From Macropodus opercularis (Eukaryota; Chordata; Actinopteri; Anabantiformes; Osphronemidae), in contig CM061109.1 in the NCBI GenBank assembly GCA_030770545.1, positions 14,926,001 to 14,990,000 on the forward strand: a DNA stretch of 64,000 nucleotides, in the 5' to 3' direction. Shown here piece after piece: positions 46,060-60,568 of this stretch; the stretch's first letter is position 1, and the number at the start of each line of letters is the position of its first letter. The notes beneath the pieces were generated by a model. The model saw nothing but the letters and a program-made list of their open reading frames with translations. It made no database searches and had not been told where the DNA came from. A program made the position numbers and the translations under genes.

Positions 46060-48390
46060 TAGTGAAATGCTCCAACTTTAATCTAAATACACTGCTACTT
46101 ACTCTACTTTCTGTTGTTCAGCCGTTTCCTTGCTTCAGGACTCAGCACCCACATCGGACACACATCCAAGTATGGACACGTCAAGCAAAAGCAAAATCTT
46201 AACCATGGTTTTACAAAATGCTTGCTGCTCCAGACATTGGGTTGCAGGTGTTGAATGTGTTGAAGGTTTGGGAAATTATAACAATAATGTTCAAACCTAC
46301 TACAAACATGTAGTGCATGTGTTTGAAACATTTTTAAATTGTATTTCTTCTTTCAGACTTAATGTTTTATCTCTCATATGCTGTCCTTGTAGTCTAGTAA
46401 CTGCCCCTGTTCATTCTGACTAAGGCTTTTTTGTGTAATGATAGTTTAGCATGACGTTGTGTCCAGCACATTACCCTCAGTCAGTATTTACTTAAATAGA
46501 TGTTGTTGTTTTATATGAAAATATTTTTTTAATTTTATACCTTTGTGTGTTGATCCTATCTGACAACTGTTTCCTCTTTGGTTGTATAAATTTGTTGTGA
46601 GCTATGTGATAAATTAACAGGTGTCTGCACACACTGAACGGTGCTTTGGAGGCTTTGATCACTTCTGATGAAAGAATAAGCATGATATGATACTTTATAT
46701 AAATTTATGATTTATGGCAGGAATTTGACTAATCACTATCCTGGGTGAGGAATATTGTAATAGACGAAATGTATCTTGTTTCATTTAGCCCCATAAACAC
46801 GTCAGAGTTGAATTTGTATTAGTCCCATATTTTTGTTTACAGTTCACATGAGTTTAAGCTATAGTTTAAGTGTTCTTGTACTTGTACTCCTGAAAGTTCA
46901 TTTCTATTGTTCTGAGACCTGTTTTCCTTCCTACCACTAGGTGGCACCACTGCACTGATTCTGCACTCAAACCCACACTGACTATAGGCCCACAGCTTCG
47001 TGATGCCAGCCTTTATCCATTATTTGTCAATGAACAGTGGCACCATTGTTCTGCCTGTCTGGTGCTTATTGTTCTCCGTATTGTGATATCCACAAATAAT
47101 AACTCCAGTGATGCTCTGCTTTTCTGCCGTTTCAGCTCTTTGTTGTTTCAGAAAGGGTGCATTGTCTGTGCACACACACGCTGCTTAAAGATTTGACTCA
47201 AACAGCATGTATATATACTGTATGTACATATCATATGTTTTAACTTCTACTGCAGATATTTAGAGTATCGCTGCATTCAGCTTGTGCATGGTTTGCATCA
47301 GTTTCAGAGACTGGTTTCAGAAACGGGTAACAGAGGCCTAATCTCATATGTGGTCGCAACCTTCTTTAATGATCACATTAAGTGGATCCCATTGATCTGA
47401 TGATGTGGTTGTTTGGTAGCTCAATCTGTTCTGATCTGCCACTTCACTTGCAGCGAAAGGACATCAGAGAAGCTCTAGAGTACGTATAAGTGCAGTCAGG
47501 GTTTGTCAACTATGTCCTCAGTGGCAGCAGCAAATATTTCACGCGTTTTAAATTGTTGTTTTTAGGTATTTAAAAGCCTTTGGCATCTGCAAAATAATTT
47601 TTTTCCTCCATAGTGAAGTGATTGTTGCAGTACCAGTGAGTCACACCAGGGCTGTGCAGAAAATCGGCGTTTGTTTCTGCTTCCTGTACTTTCTTCAATC
47701 CAAGACAGTTCTTCTGCAAAACTTCACCAAAGAGGATTAGTGTCAGAAGTTGATATGGTCTCTAACCGCGTTGACATCGGAACATGTGGTGTATGGTAAC
47801 GTTCTGCAGAGCCAACTACGAGCTTCCGTAGCATCTGTGGTCTCGGCTGATAATGGTCCACAAATAAACATACAGTACGACATCTTTCTATATAGCTTTA
47901 ACTTCCTATTACCTCTTGTATCGTGACTGTGAAAATATTGTAAGATAAAGTTTTATCTAAAACTTAAAACGTTTGAAGACTTTTTTTCTGCTTTTTGAGT
48001 AATCATTTGTATCAAATTACTGCAATACGATATGCTGCAATAATGTGATTTCCCTTATGATGTAACTAGTGAGTTCATTCCAACTATTACGCAAACACAG
48101 GTTCTTGTGTTTTGTTTCTTACCCTGTTAGAACCCGATGAGAACAGGGTGTGGGTGTGAGTGACAGTCATCCTCCTCTGGTTTCAGAACAAGTTAGAACT
48201 TTCTGTCCCACTATTATGGATCCGGAATTTGATGCATCCTAGCAGCGCTTTGCATAACTTTAACCTGATCAGGTCTGCTTAATCAAAACAGTTGCAAACA
48301 CCTGTGCTGGCAATGCAGGGCTTTTGGTAATCGTATTTGAATATGAGGCCTGTCCAGGTGGCCATTCTGTGGACGGATGCGTGTTCTACC
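46060..48390 (+). other. jam2 3' UTR and flank
   Basis: No coding exon recognised. The first clear AATAAA on the plus strand is at 47873-47878, which would give a UTR of about 1.8 kb. AT-rich variants nearer the stop could be used instead. Confidence 0.4.
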
Positions 48391-48521
48391 CATGTGTGCT
48401 TGGGTTTCCCCACTGTCCAAAGGCAGCTAAATTGCACGTTGGTGTGTATATGCTGTGATAGACTGTTAATCTTTCCAGGGTGTGTCCCACTTCCTGCCCA
48501 GTGACAGCTGGGATGGGTTTC
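48391..48521 (+). mobile_element. LINE L2-like 3' end relic
   Basis: GTGTGCTTGGGTTTCCCCAC, later CAGCTAAATTGCACGTTGGT, then CCAGGGTGTGTCCCACTTCC and CAGTGACAGCTGGGATGGG follow the order and wording of the conserved 3' end of vertebrate L2-clade LINEs and the SINEs that share it. It is diverged and 5'-truncated. Confidence 0.75.
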
Positions 48522-51500
48522 AACATCCCAAGAGCAAAATTCACATAAACTATGAATCACCTGCTGGTCAGAATAGTTATGGAGTAGACTGTGAAAAATG
48601 TTGCATGAAGGACTATTATGACAGGACAATAAATAGCATGTGATCACGATAGCGTGGAAGTGTCCACAAGCGTGTACATCGAAAAAAACTGCCTTGTACT
48701 GTATGGCATGTAAGTTTTCAGTCAAACCTATAGCAGCAGTCGCTGCACTCTTTGGCTGGTTAACTGCACTGCCCGCTCGCCCGCTACAGTCGTGTTTTGT
48801 GGTTTCCTTTGAGCCTCTTATGGATGCTCGCCCTGGATTACAGCTCAAGGGGCCTGTTACATCACATTTTGTAAATGTGTGTATCTGCCAGATAGACTGA
48901 GGAGAGAGAGAGTGTGAAAAGAAGTGAGGGAGAGAAAGAGAGCGAGCGAGCAGTTGAGTGTGAGTGGGCGGTGGCTGTCAAATGAAATCTATGTCAGTAC
49001 CACTGTTTTTTTAGATGTTAAATTAAGCTTCACACCAGGTTTCCTTCATGACATCTACTTCCTATGATGCACTGGAGTCTTACCCACATTGCACTCTGTG
49101 AGTTGAGCTCCTCTGAAAACCTCCAGGAGCACTACTCATCTAAGAACAGGTGGCACAATGCTCACGACACATGGCACATCACCCTCATGGATTAAGTAGC
49201 TTTTGTCATGTTTCCGCTCAAATAAATCTCCTTCGGCCAGTTTTTATTTATGAGCTGTGCTTGTCTTCGCTCTTTCAGGTTGTACTCCTTCCATCTCTCC
49301 AAGTTTGTTGTACTGCTTCTATATTTGCCTGCATTAGCAACTTGTGGGTTGTGCAAAACTCACATTGTGCACATACGGATGTATTAATGCCTCAGGGAAA
49401 TTGTTGTGGCAAAGAGAGAAGGAAGAAGACCATGGATATCGGGATTACCACAGGAAACTCTCTCTTCCCGTCATAGCAGTAAGAAATAGCAGCATTTAAA
49501 CATTTAAACCCCACCAGATGACGTCCCCTTAAGTTTCATTAAATCTTTACACTGAGGTTCCCTTACAACGCTGAGAGTCCTGCTGTTCTCATGTGCTAAT
49601 GGAACATTGAAAGGAGGAATAGAAAGTAAGTTTGTTGTTGTAGTCATTCACAAAAGGCCCTTTGTCCTAGAAGCTGGTTTGGAAGATGTGCAGACTACAG
49701 TACTGCATATTAAGAAATGACACACACCTGTGCAGTGTTGTATCCTCCTGCACAAGCAATCGACCAGGACCTTTGCTCCCACAGCAGCACTCAGTGCAGT
49801 TACACACATGACATGTTTTGTCTCTACGTGTGCATGTGAAATCAGACCACTGCACAAAGTATGCGTCCTAAATGTCAAATCGGTTCGTTAATAAGAGATA
49901 CACTTGAAATATGCTGCATAATTTAAAAGCATAATTGAAGACGCCGGGGAAAACATAAGAATTTTTTCCAGAGGAAAAGAAAACTGCTTAAATTTTCAGA
50001 GAAACCAAGGGCACAACTGTCAACTCAACTCAGTCTGATTAGTTGACGACAGCAAAGTATCAATATCCTTTCCCTGATGATAATTTCATCTATATGAACT
50101 TTCCCACAGTACATAGGCGTTAATATTAATATTAAAATGCATTATTTACGGTGCCTCCACCAGCAATGAGAACGTATGTAAATGTGCAGGATACACCCAG
50201 ATTAAAACAAAGCCTCGATTTGATTGCATTTCATTGGTGCAGACTTGTCAGGTCTGTTCCGCTCCTCGCTGCCCATCACTCCCTAAGATCCTCTGCTGCA
50301 CTGTGCTATTTGATAAGCCTGCTCTGCATTCAAGAGGAATCCTCAGCACTCATGTACTCCCAGTATTATGCTTTTAACTGATTCCCTCCAGAGGAACAGA
50401 GGGATAGCGAAAGAGAGGACGGAGCAAGAAGGAGACGCAGAAACAGAAGGATCCTTAAGGGAAGAGTGGAATTTCACAGGACAAAAGCCTATTATTGAAT
50501 TCCTGTCATGATTCTTTGGATAATAACCTCCACTACCCAGTCCCCAAGACACATTTAAAGACTTGCACAATCCCAATCCCTTGTGATTTCACTAGTTGAA
50601 AGTGTAACTGCACACTAGCTCCTGCTCTGTCCCACGACATGCTGGATGCTATTGAATGCCTCTAGATTGAATTAGACGTCGCTCCCCTTGAGAAAAGCTT
50701 AGAAAACTTCACAATGAGTCCCATCAGTATGTGAAATGCTAAAACCAAACATTTTTTCGAGCTAATGGTGGAGTGATGTCACACCCTGTTAGAGAAAAGA
50801 GGCGAGCTGTACCTGAGTTCTGAGCCTGAACTGATCGTCAGGCTGCAGGAGCCATGATGAGGCCCGATTGCTGTGTGATTTGAGCATCCTCAGACCCACA
50901 GCTCATCAATACCCCTCACAGCTCAGCTCTGTAACACACTGCACTGCAGCAGGATGCAGACATCAGCAAGATGAATATTTATCAAAGCCATAAAAAGAAA
51001 CAGGAAACAATTTATTCATCACAAAAGCCAAAACCCTCCTGGTTGTATTTTGAAAACAATGCTATAAATCACACACATGGCCTGTCAGGATATGAAGTCA
51101 TTTGTGCTCTCACAGGCAGGAAGGACTCGAACCACATGCTGGAAGTGATTGGTGAATGAAAAGCCGTTCAGGTTGTGTTAGAATACTCGTCCCTGCTAAT
51201 CTGCTGGAATTCATTGAAGCACCAGCAGCAAATCAAGAGGTGAGGAGAATCCCAAAGTGCAACCCAACAAGAGGAGACAGTCCGATCTGATCCTCACAGC
51301 TCATCTCCGCCTTCTCCTCTTGCTCAGCCCAGTGAGCTGGCTGAAGACAGGATGGGAGAAAACAAGCCCAGCTTATTAAACCCCAGCGTCTGCAGGAAGA
51401 ATCTCTCATGTGGAAAAGATTTACTTGAAGAGCAGAATCCACTCGATTCTGTCCTCGTTTCCATGCGCTGCCTGCTCCGAATCCTCTGCTTTATACAGAA

Positions 51501-54500
51501 CATTCCAGTCTGGCTTCCTGCACCACTGTCCTGGCATCGCTAACAACGTTCCTCTGGGCTTTAATACGCAGGACTGAGACAGGCTGCATGTGATGTGCTG
51601 GCCCTGATTAGAACATGTTAAAAATATCACCATGCTGCTACACCTACATGTTCCTCAGCCTGTCTTCTGTCTGTCCACCTCCTTTTTCATAGCCTTCCTT
51701 TCTCCCTGTATGATTAAAGGCTTACTTCAGATGTATTTTTATCAAATTCCTCAGTGCGATGGTGTTTTTTTCATTTCTTTTGTCACGCTTTGTCTGTTTT
51801 CTGCCAGAGGCCTGTTTGATTATAGCTTGGCTCTCTCTGATTGCGACCTCTCGTCTCGGTGAGTGGTGTTGTCTTCCTGGCACGCTCCCTCTCCATCAGG
51901 CGCAGTGACCTTGGCAGAATAACACACTCAGAGAAAGCGACAAAATCTCATCTGATTGCAAGTGAAAACAGAAGAAGACTAAAAAATATTGGGAATAACG
52001 ATGTATTTGATAATGAATAATGAGTTAGTCAACCCTGAATGACTCTTCATCTTTTTTGAGACATGATTGCACCTAAGCATTAAAGTTGCTGCACAAGTTG
52101 TTTACAGGAAATGAGTGCGGCCACAACACTCATCTAAATTAGAATGAGATTCATTTTAGTACGAAAGTCAAACAGGCTTCAGGTTACACACGCATGTGGG
52201 ATAAAGAATAGGCAGCGAGCCCTCGATCAGAGCATTTGGCCTGTCTTCACGAATGGCAATGAGATTTGGTGCCTTCCTCTTGTGTCTCTGCTGCTGATTG
52301 CACTCTGAGACGAATTGCTCCATCAAACCAAGGACAATATCAGAACTGATATGTCTACAAACCGTGTTGCAGGAGTGAAGGAGCGCAAGAAAATTAATGT
52401 TTGCCAAGAAAAATTACACTCTCCCCCTATCAGTGTCCCTGCTATTCATCCAGAGAAGAGAAAAATGTAATGACTGCAGCACCGACTCGCTGAATGTATG
52501 ATATTATCACCAGCACAGGACATAATCTACAAGCTGCTGATGAACTGCGACCTAGTGCACATTCCATTCAAAAACCACCAGAATCACAAACAATATATGA
52601 GTGAATATGTTACTGAAATGGATGCTGAGCAACGGAGGCGGTGCAGGTGGTTCTGTGTGTGCTTTACGCATCATTTCCAGATAATAAAGTGTTTACTGTG
52701 CCTCAGTGTGCAGGTGACCTCTGAAGGTCAGAGCAAAGCAGGAAGAAAAGGATGGAAATCAAGAGTTGAGCGAGTGAGGTGACAGTTGAACAACCAAGTA
52801 GGTGGATGGATGGAGGTAAAGTGAGAAAAATAGAGGAGCTCAGTGTCAAGTTATGAAGGAATACAGTCTAAGAATAGCTTATGATAAAATAAGGGGAAAT
52901 CTCTGGTGTCATCAGTCATCTGACGTGAATGGACGGTTCAGTAAGTACAAAACTAAAAAAACAGGTTTGGTCACCTCTCCAGCAACAGGATGCATTTCCG
53001 TTTCACTAGCAATATTTGCTATGCACACGAGACAAAGCATGTGACTGAACCAGATGATGTTCATGTGGACGCACGACTCCAGGCTCAAGTACTGTCTATT
53101 CACAAAAACCTCCATTCAGTGAGCCCTGACCCTGCTGTGGTTAATATCTTAACATTTTAATTGGTAATCTGCAAATAAGCAATTCACATAAAATCTCAGT
53201 GTTTTCCTTCTGTGTTTGTTTAACCGTGGTATTTAGTTTTTGTCCCTGTAGTGAAAATCGTGCTGTAGCCCTCAAGATGAGAATCAGTCTTTGCTCACAG
53301 TTGCATCACGGTCATAATTTAGCATGAAAACATAGAGTGAAATCTTCACTGTGACGTTTTAAACAGATGCAGTGTTTTTAATAACGCACTCAGATTAATT
53401 AAAGACAATGTCTGAAGGGTGTGTAGCCTGTTTTAACACCTGCCGGTAATGCAAAGCATGTAACTGTGCGTACTGTCCTGAACTTCTCAATCACTCCTCC
53501 GATCAGAGACGCAACTGAAATCTCCGATGGAGGGACGGGCAGAGATCACAGGCAGACAGCAGAGAAGGTCTTAGGTTCAGAGAGGAAGCCTCGCTCCCAC
53601 TGTAAATAGATGCCGTTCATCATCCTTTCACTGCAGATGGGTAGAAGATATTAAACATTCTCCTTTTCCTCCGCTCTCGCTCTGTCAGATGCGTCTCGCT
53701 GCATCAATCATTCACTGTGACCGCCTGCCTCTGACGCCACATGTATCTGCTGTGCCACATTTCCTGTGCGTTTCCACAGTCTGTCTATTGTTACTTGTGC
53801 TCATCAGTGTATTCAGTGTTGTTTTCCTGTCCATTAGAAATGACGACGAGATGCTGAATATTTCTGGTTGAATGGGTGCCTTTCTTGTTTGTTTTCAATA
53901 TATTGGTTAAATATTTTGTGTTTAACAGAGTAAAAAGTACAAAATGAATAATGCAAAGGTGGAATTTTTGTAAAGATTTATTTCATAGAGCAGTTTCATT
54001 TGCTGGTAAACAGTCAAACATCCCAATAGCTGTTGTAATTTCATCACTTGATTCGAGGTTTAAGTAACAACCTCACGAGAATTCAAATAGACGTCTGTGT
54101 TATGGTCTCCATGGCAGAACCTCGCTGTCTCCCCTGCACACACACGTCCTCCCCTAACTTCCCCTCACGTCTTGCCTTTTGTCGTGTCTTCATCTGGGAC
54201 ACTTTGCTCCGCCCTGTTCCATGTCTCTTCCTGGTTCTGCTTCTTCCCGTTCCCCTCATCCATCACTTCACCAGACGTCCAGATCTTTGTCTGTCGTTTT
54301 ACTCGGCCATACATCACGACCCCGGCATCCCCTGACTGTTTAGCCCGTTCTGCTTTCCCATCTGCCACACCCCAAGGGACCTGAAGTCAGGGCAGATTTG
54401 TAACCCATGGTCACTGGTTCTCTAGTGGAACAGGAAGTCACACAGGAAGTGAATTTACAGATGCTTCAAACAGGCAACAAGAAGGAAAGTTTTTGTTCTG

Positions 54501-56497
54501 GCAGAGATGACTCATTACTTACATATGCAACCATGACTGATGATCATCACGTTTCTCAACAGTAACGTTCAACCGTCGTTTAGATTTTGAATAACAATAG
54601 GGTTAGGGTGAAAAAGAGGTAATGATTAAATCATTTTAACATGTTATTAACAATATAACCAGTATATAATAATAGTATTAGTAATTATAGTATTATAGTG
54701 ATAGTGAGTCATGCAAACTTTCTGCTGACAGTGTCCTATCTGAACAGGAAGTTTCTTATCTTTTCTTATGAAAAACATCCTTTCACTCAGATTGATGACA
54801 CAATGTTGCAGCAAAATGTCATGACAAAAAACACTCACTCAGTCAAAGAAAGATCAGATTTACATGCAAAGGCTCATCTAGAACAGGGGAGAATGGCTGA
54901 AGGAAATGCTTTAGGGTTAAATGCACATGCAAGCAGAAGGGCACTGACTTGTGTTGGGTGGGGTCACCGCTGCAGAGGGGCTGAACCCTAGGTCGTGTTT
55001 TCACCACGCTATTATGCTTATTCAGCTTTCTCCCTGTCGGAGTATCAGAGGCAGCAGCCAGGCCTTCGAGGGGAGTTCACTTCATCCAGCTGCTCTTTCA
55101 TGTGACCAAACGTCTCTCGCCAGCAGTCTGTGATTCCCTGCAGAGTTGTAATGTTTTTATCAAGATTAAAGTACACAGATATAAAACGCAGCTGCAAACG
55201 CTGGTTCTGAAGTGTTCAAATGCATAAACTAGACCAGCGAAGCCCAGAGGAAGACTCACATGTATGAAGAGCAAACCAGGAGACGGTAGCTCCTGACTGA
55301 AGCCAGTGGAGCCAGTGTGGCTTTGAGTGACGTTGCAGTGATCTGCAGTTCACGTTTGTCAGTATGCGTAAGTTTGGTATTGTTTTAATGATGACACTGG
55401 GTTCAACCAGACGTCAGCTCACAGATGCTTCTACACAGTTTTGCTTTTTACTTTAGTGTAACACAGTCACGTTCATGGAGTCACGTCACTTCCACCGTCT
55501 TGTTGTGTTCGCTTTAAATGACTGCATATGTACTCAGATGGCTTCTGCAGCCGTCTTCAAGTGTAACACACACAAGGTAAAGCTGCTTTGAGCTCTTACT
55601 TTTCCCCATAACTCTAAAGCCATCCTTCGCCTTAATGGACCAATGAATTATTGATAATCCACTCAATAATTTTAAGGTTCTTATTTCCAAATAAAATTCA
55701 GTTCTCCATTTTTTTCTTCTCCTTAAGAAGCGTTAAAGATGTTGAAATAGCCTTATCTCACGCTATGAGAGGAATTATAGACTATGCTGCATATTTTGTA
55801 TCATCTGCTTCACTGAAGCTATTTGATGTTTATATCCCCAAACTCTGTGGATTTCATCATAAGAAGGAACTTCTAAGTGTTTGTGGACCACTTCTGAAAA
55901 TTCAGTGTGGCGTAGTATTTTTGTTGTGGTGCTTGCTGGAATTTAAAATGAAGTTTTGTGTGTTTAAAGTTTGGCCGCTCAGGCTACTGTACTTCACCTG
56001 ACGGGTGCTCTTCACACAGAAATCCCACCTGTAACGTTTCCTACATACTTTTTGTAATAGGTTTCAATTAAAGGAATTGAAGGCCAACTAATGTTGTCTT
56101 ATTAAGACATGGGCTAATATTGAAATGCACAGATGACAAACATTGGCTGATGTCTCATTAAAGCAAATCCTGAAAGACTGAATGAGCAGGAAAAACCTCC
56201 ATTATGTCAGAGTTTGTCTACTTTCATTTTGGCGTTGGCAAGGAGGAAACAAGCCCCACCTGAAGATAATTTTTGACATTTTAGACATTATAGACGTTGG
56301 GTCTGTGCCAGCCACGAAGGACACACCTTAAGCCTGAGCCTCACGCTGACTCACTGATAACCTGGTAGGTTATTACTGGACGTTTTGACTGCAAGTAAAC
56401 ATTATTATCTGATCAGATGGTATAGTAGATTATTAATGACTGGATCATATTTATTCTTGTAAGACTTTGAACTGTTGTTTTCGTTTTGTTTGTTCTA
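48522..56497. other. Gene-poor stretch
   Basis: No recognised coding exon, RNA gene or intact mobile element. A GA-rich low-complexity tract occupies 48900-48952. The minus-strand frame at 52168-52407 looks faintly protein-like but has no splice sites or family motif. Conserved non-coding elements may be present; this cannot be judged without alignments. Confidence 0.45.
48900..48952. repeat. GA-rich low-complexity tract
   Basis: Imperfect GAGA and GAGC repeats. Confidence 0.7.
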
Positions 56498-56541
56498 CAT
56501 TAGTTTCACCCCATGTCTGCACACAAGGGGTGAAACTAATG
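56498..56541. repeat. Perfect 15-bp inverted repeat with 14-base loop
   Basis: CATTAGTTTCACCCC at 56498-56512 is exactly complementary to GGGGTGAAACTAATG at 56527-56541. The flanks do not extend the pairing. No transposon family was recognised. Confidence 0.9.
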
Positions 56542-59500
56542 CATCAAAAGGTGAATTTCTAATGAGGCTTAATCTGAGCCAAACACCACATTCGTCTCCA
56601 GAGTAATCAATCCAAACACCTCTTAAATTAAGCAACACAAACCATTCAGCGGCGAGATAAATAACACCCCACAGTGAAAAAGCCAGAACAGCCGATTCAT
56701 ACGGGGAGTTCCTTTGTTTGGCGTCTCACCTGGCTTTATTTTACTTTCTCACCCTGCAGACTCTTTTTTACCAACCACTGCTTTGTTGCTGCCTTCTCAC
56801 AGCGTCCAAAGTAGTCTGTCCAAGCATGAGATGGCTGTATAAATGTTATCTCACATGCGGGTGACCTTTTAGGGGCATCATGCCAACAAAACACTCTAGA
56901 TGAAAGCCCTGAATGGATCTGGGATGGCCTACGCCCCCCCCACACACCCCCCAACGGGCTGTCACACTTGGGTGAGTGCGCAGAAAGACCTTCTCTTTTC
57001 AGGCTCTTAATGGACAGTTCCAGGCCGCCTGAAGCGGGTTGCCAGGCTACCAGCTTGATATGTTTAATGTTGTTTTTTTAATGTTTGCATTGCTAAAAAC
57101 ACTGTCAATAAATGCAACATAAACATCAACCACCAGCACATTTATTATAATTTATTTATTTTACTGCTTAGTTATTTGCGACGCATCTTATTCCTCCACT
57201 GTTCTCTATTACCGCTGATCACACACGCCTGACATTGACAGAAGTCTGTGATGTCTATGATGAACAATAGTCTCCTGATGCCTTTCCTGCTGGTTGTTTT
57301 GTCTCTCGGCTACACATCGGTTTCTGGCTGGCTCACCGACTCAGCCTCCTCCTGTTCTCCTCTTTTAACGCCGTAGCGCTGCATGGCATCTGTTCTGCTG
57401 TGCATTTCACCCCGTTTTAGTGACATGATCCTGTTGGGTATCATTATGTGTAGCTGTGGGAGACTCATTGTGCCCCGAGCTGAATCATCTTCTGGTGCTC
57501 GAATTGACTGCAAAGCAGTACAGTACCTGTTATATAATGACACGTTAGAATGAATTATGCAAACGGATGATGAAAAACATTTGCACTAGATTTAAGGTTA
57601 GGAGAAATAAAAGTAAACTCAGACTTTCAAGTTGCTCTGCTCCACATTTTATGAAAAGTATTTAAGTCCTGGTTTCTCACTCTATCAGGCGATAAAAAAA
57701 TATAATAATAATAATATATATAATAACTAAGAAATTCCAAAATATTACTAAAAATGAAGTGGTTAGCAGAACAAGACTGAATGGATGGTAAATGAAATCT
57801 TCAGAAATATGTTTTGTTGTTCTGCCCTTGAATCTGTACATGAATTAAATCTAACAACATCTAAATGTTTCATGCAGCACATGTGGCACAAACCAGCACT
57901 GGAAACACAGATTCATGTTATCAGCAGCTTAGATAGGCCTAATTAGCTTTTTTTACGTTAAATGGTGCCAAGCCCGTGTAATCCAAGAGCAGCTGAGCTG
58001 AGAGACACGTCATGGCTCAGATGAACACCTCAAACCTCCAAGATTACGTGGCGTGCTGCACCTGCAGAAAGCCTCTTAGGACTGCAAGCAGCACATGATC
58101 CCTGCTGCAACCATCACGGAGACCAACCAGCTGATACCCACATATGGAGCAGTCTTCTCCATGGAGAAGAAGGTCAGAGGCCAAGCAAAGGCAGCGCGGA
58201 GGGGAGTTAGCTAGTTATTGGAATTGCTCAACTATGTAGAGAAAAGCATTATAGATGTATGTATAGTTAGTTTATTGTGTAAGTGTTGCTAATTAGAGTG
58301 ACAGCAGATTAAACAATTAGCTGGTAAAATCATATTAAAGCCACCTTCTCAGACGTCGCCTCATATGGACGAAGCATTTGTTTTTGTATGGAGCATATTC
58401 TGAGGCTTTTGTTATCACTGCGGTGCTTTGCTGTTTGGAGTTTTCAGCAGACTCGATCAAGACTCTGACCTAAAGTACTGGTAAACTCACAAAGTTGTAA
58501 TTTTCTCTCGTGATGGCCATAGTTTAAGCCGTGCTTTTATTTCACTGTGGCATAAACAGAAGTTGTAGATGTTGAGCTAAAATGAGAATTCACTTCATTC
58601 CTTCTCCTGGGCACCACAGCTAAATATACGATCGCCATCTAAACACTTCCTATTACTGTCTTCCAATCTCTAATCCTGCTCGGCTAAATCCGTCTGTCTG
58701 TCTCTTTTGGCGGTGGGGAGTCTTACTCATTAACATTTCAAACCTCTAGTTTGGCTTCCACATGCCCTCATTACAACTGATGGGAAGTCTGGACAGTTTG
58801 GGAAGAAGGGAAACATGCATTCAAAGCCTGTGCAGAGTGCACGTAAAATTACCCAGTGCTGTTCAAAACCGCACACTCTTAAAGCAGCTTTGGTGGCCGA
58901 CACGGCTACACAGGACACACGCTGTTCGGTGGTGTGAGTGAGTTTTGATGCATAAATTTCATGTGCTGCAGATAAGATGTGCATGAAAACTGCAGCAGTG
59001 CATGTGAAGCGACGTTCATGCTGTGAAATCACGCAAGACGCTGAGGCAGTTTCATCTTTTACCTCGTCTCACATCACATTGCAAATCCTCACTGACAAAA
59101 TTTTCTTTGTCGCACATCAGACCATCTGCTGCATCCTAACGCCAAGCGGATGGAGAACGCCACCGTAGGGACCTTGCGAGCAGAATCACCTCACTGTACA
59201 TTGAGCCTGTAATGTTTAATCTTGATGTAGCAGCTCTGCCTGTTGAGGACGATCGTGCAGCATAATAACCACATTCTCCTCTGGTGTGTGGCTATAGGGG
59301 TCCTGCTCTTCTTGTGAATGCTAACCAAGACATATGTTGCCTGTGACCTGCAGGTCCTGACATGCAGCGTTTAGAGCCGAGAGGCCAACAGGAAGGAAAT
59401 CACACTGTCAAGCATGCATTGGCTCTGTTGCAGGATAATTACAGCTGTAGTGGTGTAGTGTAGTTTCTATAATGCTGCCGTTGTTCAGGAAAGTCAACGG

Positions 59501-60514
59501 GTATTGGCTGTTTTTTAACAACCTGAGGAGAAAATTAGTGATAATAAGAAAATGGCTTTCATCCACTGAGCAGCTAGGGAAGGAAGATAAAGGGGGAAGA
59601 AGTGAAAAATCTCATCCTCCTCACTCAGTAATCCTTTAAAGAGGGCTTTGGTGCCTCTTGCTGCCATGCACTTTGATACATCCTTTTTGAAAATAACTGG
59701 GGAGAAAAGAAGGAACATTTTAAGCAGACTCAGAGAGAGAACGATTTCTGGTTATTTCACAATGTCTGAAAATGCAGAATTGACTATTTTAAATGTAAGA
59801 AAAGCTGAAATTGCTATGAACATTGTCTGACAGCAGATATCTGAGTTCCTCCACTTTAGCATACGTGTTTCTGAGTTATTATTGCTGTCAAATTCTTGTT
59901 AAAGTACAGTAATGTACGTCTAATATTTAGTATTTCTCTACTTCTATTCATCATCAGTGGCATAGAAATGATACTAAATTGATGAAAGGTGTCTCCAATT
60001 GCAGGATTTTATTCTCCACTTTATCAGGGAGCATAGCCAGTGGAGGGCTAACTTGGACCATCAACATCACATGGCACATGAATTATATCTTATGCATATG
60101 CATACTGCAAGAAGAGAGTGAGAAACACAACAGATTGCCACGCTTTAGCCTGAAAGCTTTGTTTATCTTCTGTGTGCTGTCTGTAATGACGATGCAAAAT
60201 CGCACATGGGCCAAATTTCACGACTAGAATGTCTTTGTGTTGCGTCTGCACTGTACTGTGGGTTTGTAGGACCGACTGTAAAAAAAAAAAAAAAAGCCTG
60301 TAGGCGGTTGCTCCTAAAAGTAGATGTGCTGAACGAAGGGTGTGAACGCAATCGCTCGCATGCACTAAAGGCACGAACATGTGACCATGTGCAAATTAAT
60401 GGAGGGAAAAACGCGTACGCTAGATTCTTAGCTGTCTGTTCGTAAGACAGCAGAGGGGTGGAAACTCTCACAGGGTACTGGCCATCATGCACGGACCTGT
60501 CCGTCAAATACTCG
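56542..60514. other. Gene-poor stretch
   Basis: No recognised gene. An AT-rich ATA/ATAT tract lies near 57693-57725. Short frames on both strands (for example minus 57310-57543) have no family features or good splice sites. Confidence 0.45.
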
Positions 60515-60528
60515 GTTGCCATGGAAAC
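60515..60528. promoter_or_regulatory. RFX X-box
   Basis: GTTGCCATGGAAAC is a near-perfect X-box, the RFX binding site found close to start codons of many ciliary genes. It lies 41 bases upstream of the ATG at 60569. Confidence 0.55.
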
Positions 60529-60568
60529 AACCTAGTTCCAAACTAGCACAAGGCGATGCAGCAATATA

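Noticed and set aside
48279..48848. 189-residue minus-strand frame, the longest in the gene-poor part
   Set aside because: It runs antisense through the L2-like relic and has no domain; an accidental open frame.
54048..54384. Two overlapping Ser/Pro-rich frames of 95 residues
   Set aside because: C/T-rich low-complexity sequence, no acceptor or donor at the edges, and no motif.
54600..54610. Telomere-like GGGTTAGGGT
   Set aside because: Less than two TTAGGG units; too short for an interstitial telomere.
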